The notes under the pieces are model-generated. The model was not told the DNA's origin and ran no database searches. It worked only from the letters and a program-made list of their open reading frames with translations. From contig SLNF01000338.1 of assembly GCA_007133145.1 (NCBI GenBank), forward strand, positions 1 to 7,804: a stretch of 7,804 bases of DNA. Direction: 5' to 3'. Position 1 is the first letter of the stretch; each line of letters opens with the position of its first letter. A program made the position numbers and the translations under genes. Below, in pieces: positions 7,389 through 7,804 of the stretch. The stretch is from Nitriliruptorales bacterium. Its GTDB lineage: Bacteria; Actinomycetota; Nitriliruptoria; Euzebyales; Egibacteraceae.

Positions 7389-7804
7389 GTGACGAAGGTC
7401 TTCAGCGGCGTGAAGCCGACCGGCAAGCCCCACATCGGCAACTACTTCGGCGCCTTCACGCGCTGGGCGTCCGAGCAGGACACCGGGCACCTCTACTGCG
7501 TCGTCGACCTCCACGCGATGACCGTGCCCTACGACCCCGAGGAGCTGCGCACCCGCACCCGCGAGCTTGCGACGTGGCTGCTCGCCAGCGGCGTCGACCC
7601 CGACCGCGCGACGCTCTTCGTCCAGTCGCACGTGCGTGAGCACGCCGAAGCCACGTGGATCCTCGACTGCGTCGCGACGATGGGGGAGCTCGGCCGCATG
7701 ACACAGTTCAAGGACAAGGGCGGCGGGCGCGACTCGGTGTCGGTCGGGCTCTTCAACTACCCGGTGCTCATGGCCGCCGACATCCTGCTCTACCACGCCG
7801 AGGA
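7389..7804 (+). CDS. trpS: tryptophanyl-tRNA synthetase, N-terminal part (cut by window end)
   Basis: TrpS is the class I aminoacyl-tRNA synthetase that charges tRNA-Trp. The first 138 residues are present and the frame runs off the end. The start is GTG 7389, with AGGAG (7377-7381) 7 nt upstream. The signature GVKPTGKPHIGNYFG (7-21) contains HIGN (15-18), the HIGH-equivalent ATP-binding motif. FNYPVLMAADILLY (122-135) follows; its Asp131 corresponds to the aspartate that recognises the indole nitrogen of tryptophan in characterised bacterial enzymes. The sequence between (QSHVREHAEATWIL, GELGRMTQFKDK) is typical of bacterial TrpS. The KMSKS loop and anticodon-binding domain lie outside the window. 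No sign of damage in the visible part. Confidence 0.95.
   Translation, partial: MTKVFSGVKPTGKPHIGNYFGAFTRWASEQDTGHLYCVVDLHAMTVPYDPEELRTRTRELATWLLASGVDPDRATLFVQSHVREHAEATWILDCVATMGELGRMTQFKDKGGGRDSVSVGLFNYPVLMAADILLYHAE

Overview
The window is a stretch of high-GC, densely coded chromosome, most likely from an actinobacterium (Actinomycetota). The signs are strong G/C preference at third codon positions, frequent GTG starts, TAGGCT/TACGAT-type -10 hexamers close to the genes, and the folD-mdh neighbourhood typical of that phylum. The content is mainly central metabolism. I see no mobile element, CRISPR array, rRNA or tRNA, and no cluster that looks like a new defence or biosynthetic system.

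Left part (1-2610): the end of a probable membrane protein is followed by folD (one-carbon folate metabolism), then a lactate dehydrogenase-like NAD malate dehydrogenase (mdh), then a small, highly charged protein of unknown function. Middle part (2611-4313): a YeeE/YedE (TsuA-like) sulfur-compound transporter stands alone. Its leader carries two pairs of 9-bp-period direct repeats and a hairpin that would bury the Shine-Dalgarno sequence. Right part (4314-7804): an AMP-forming acetyl-CoA synthetase (acs) converges on a minus-strand HAD-family hydrolase. After a roughly 300-bp divergent intergenic region, the first 138 codons of tryptophanyl-tRNA synthetase (trpS) run off the window edge.

Functionally, acs makes acetyl-CoA and mdh serves the TCA/glyoxylate cycle, but they are separate transcription units and nothing here shows co-regulation. 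The two observations most worth checking are in acs and the transporter leader. The acs C-terminal motif has Thr612 (PKTRSGT) where the catalytic, acetylation-regulated lysine normally sits. The transporter leader looks built for post-transcriptional control. A weaker pattern is that several genes have a stable hairpin just upstream of their Shine-Dalgarno sequence, which may simply reflect the GC content.
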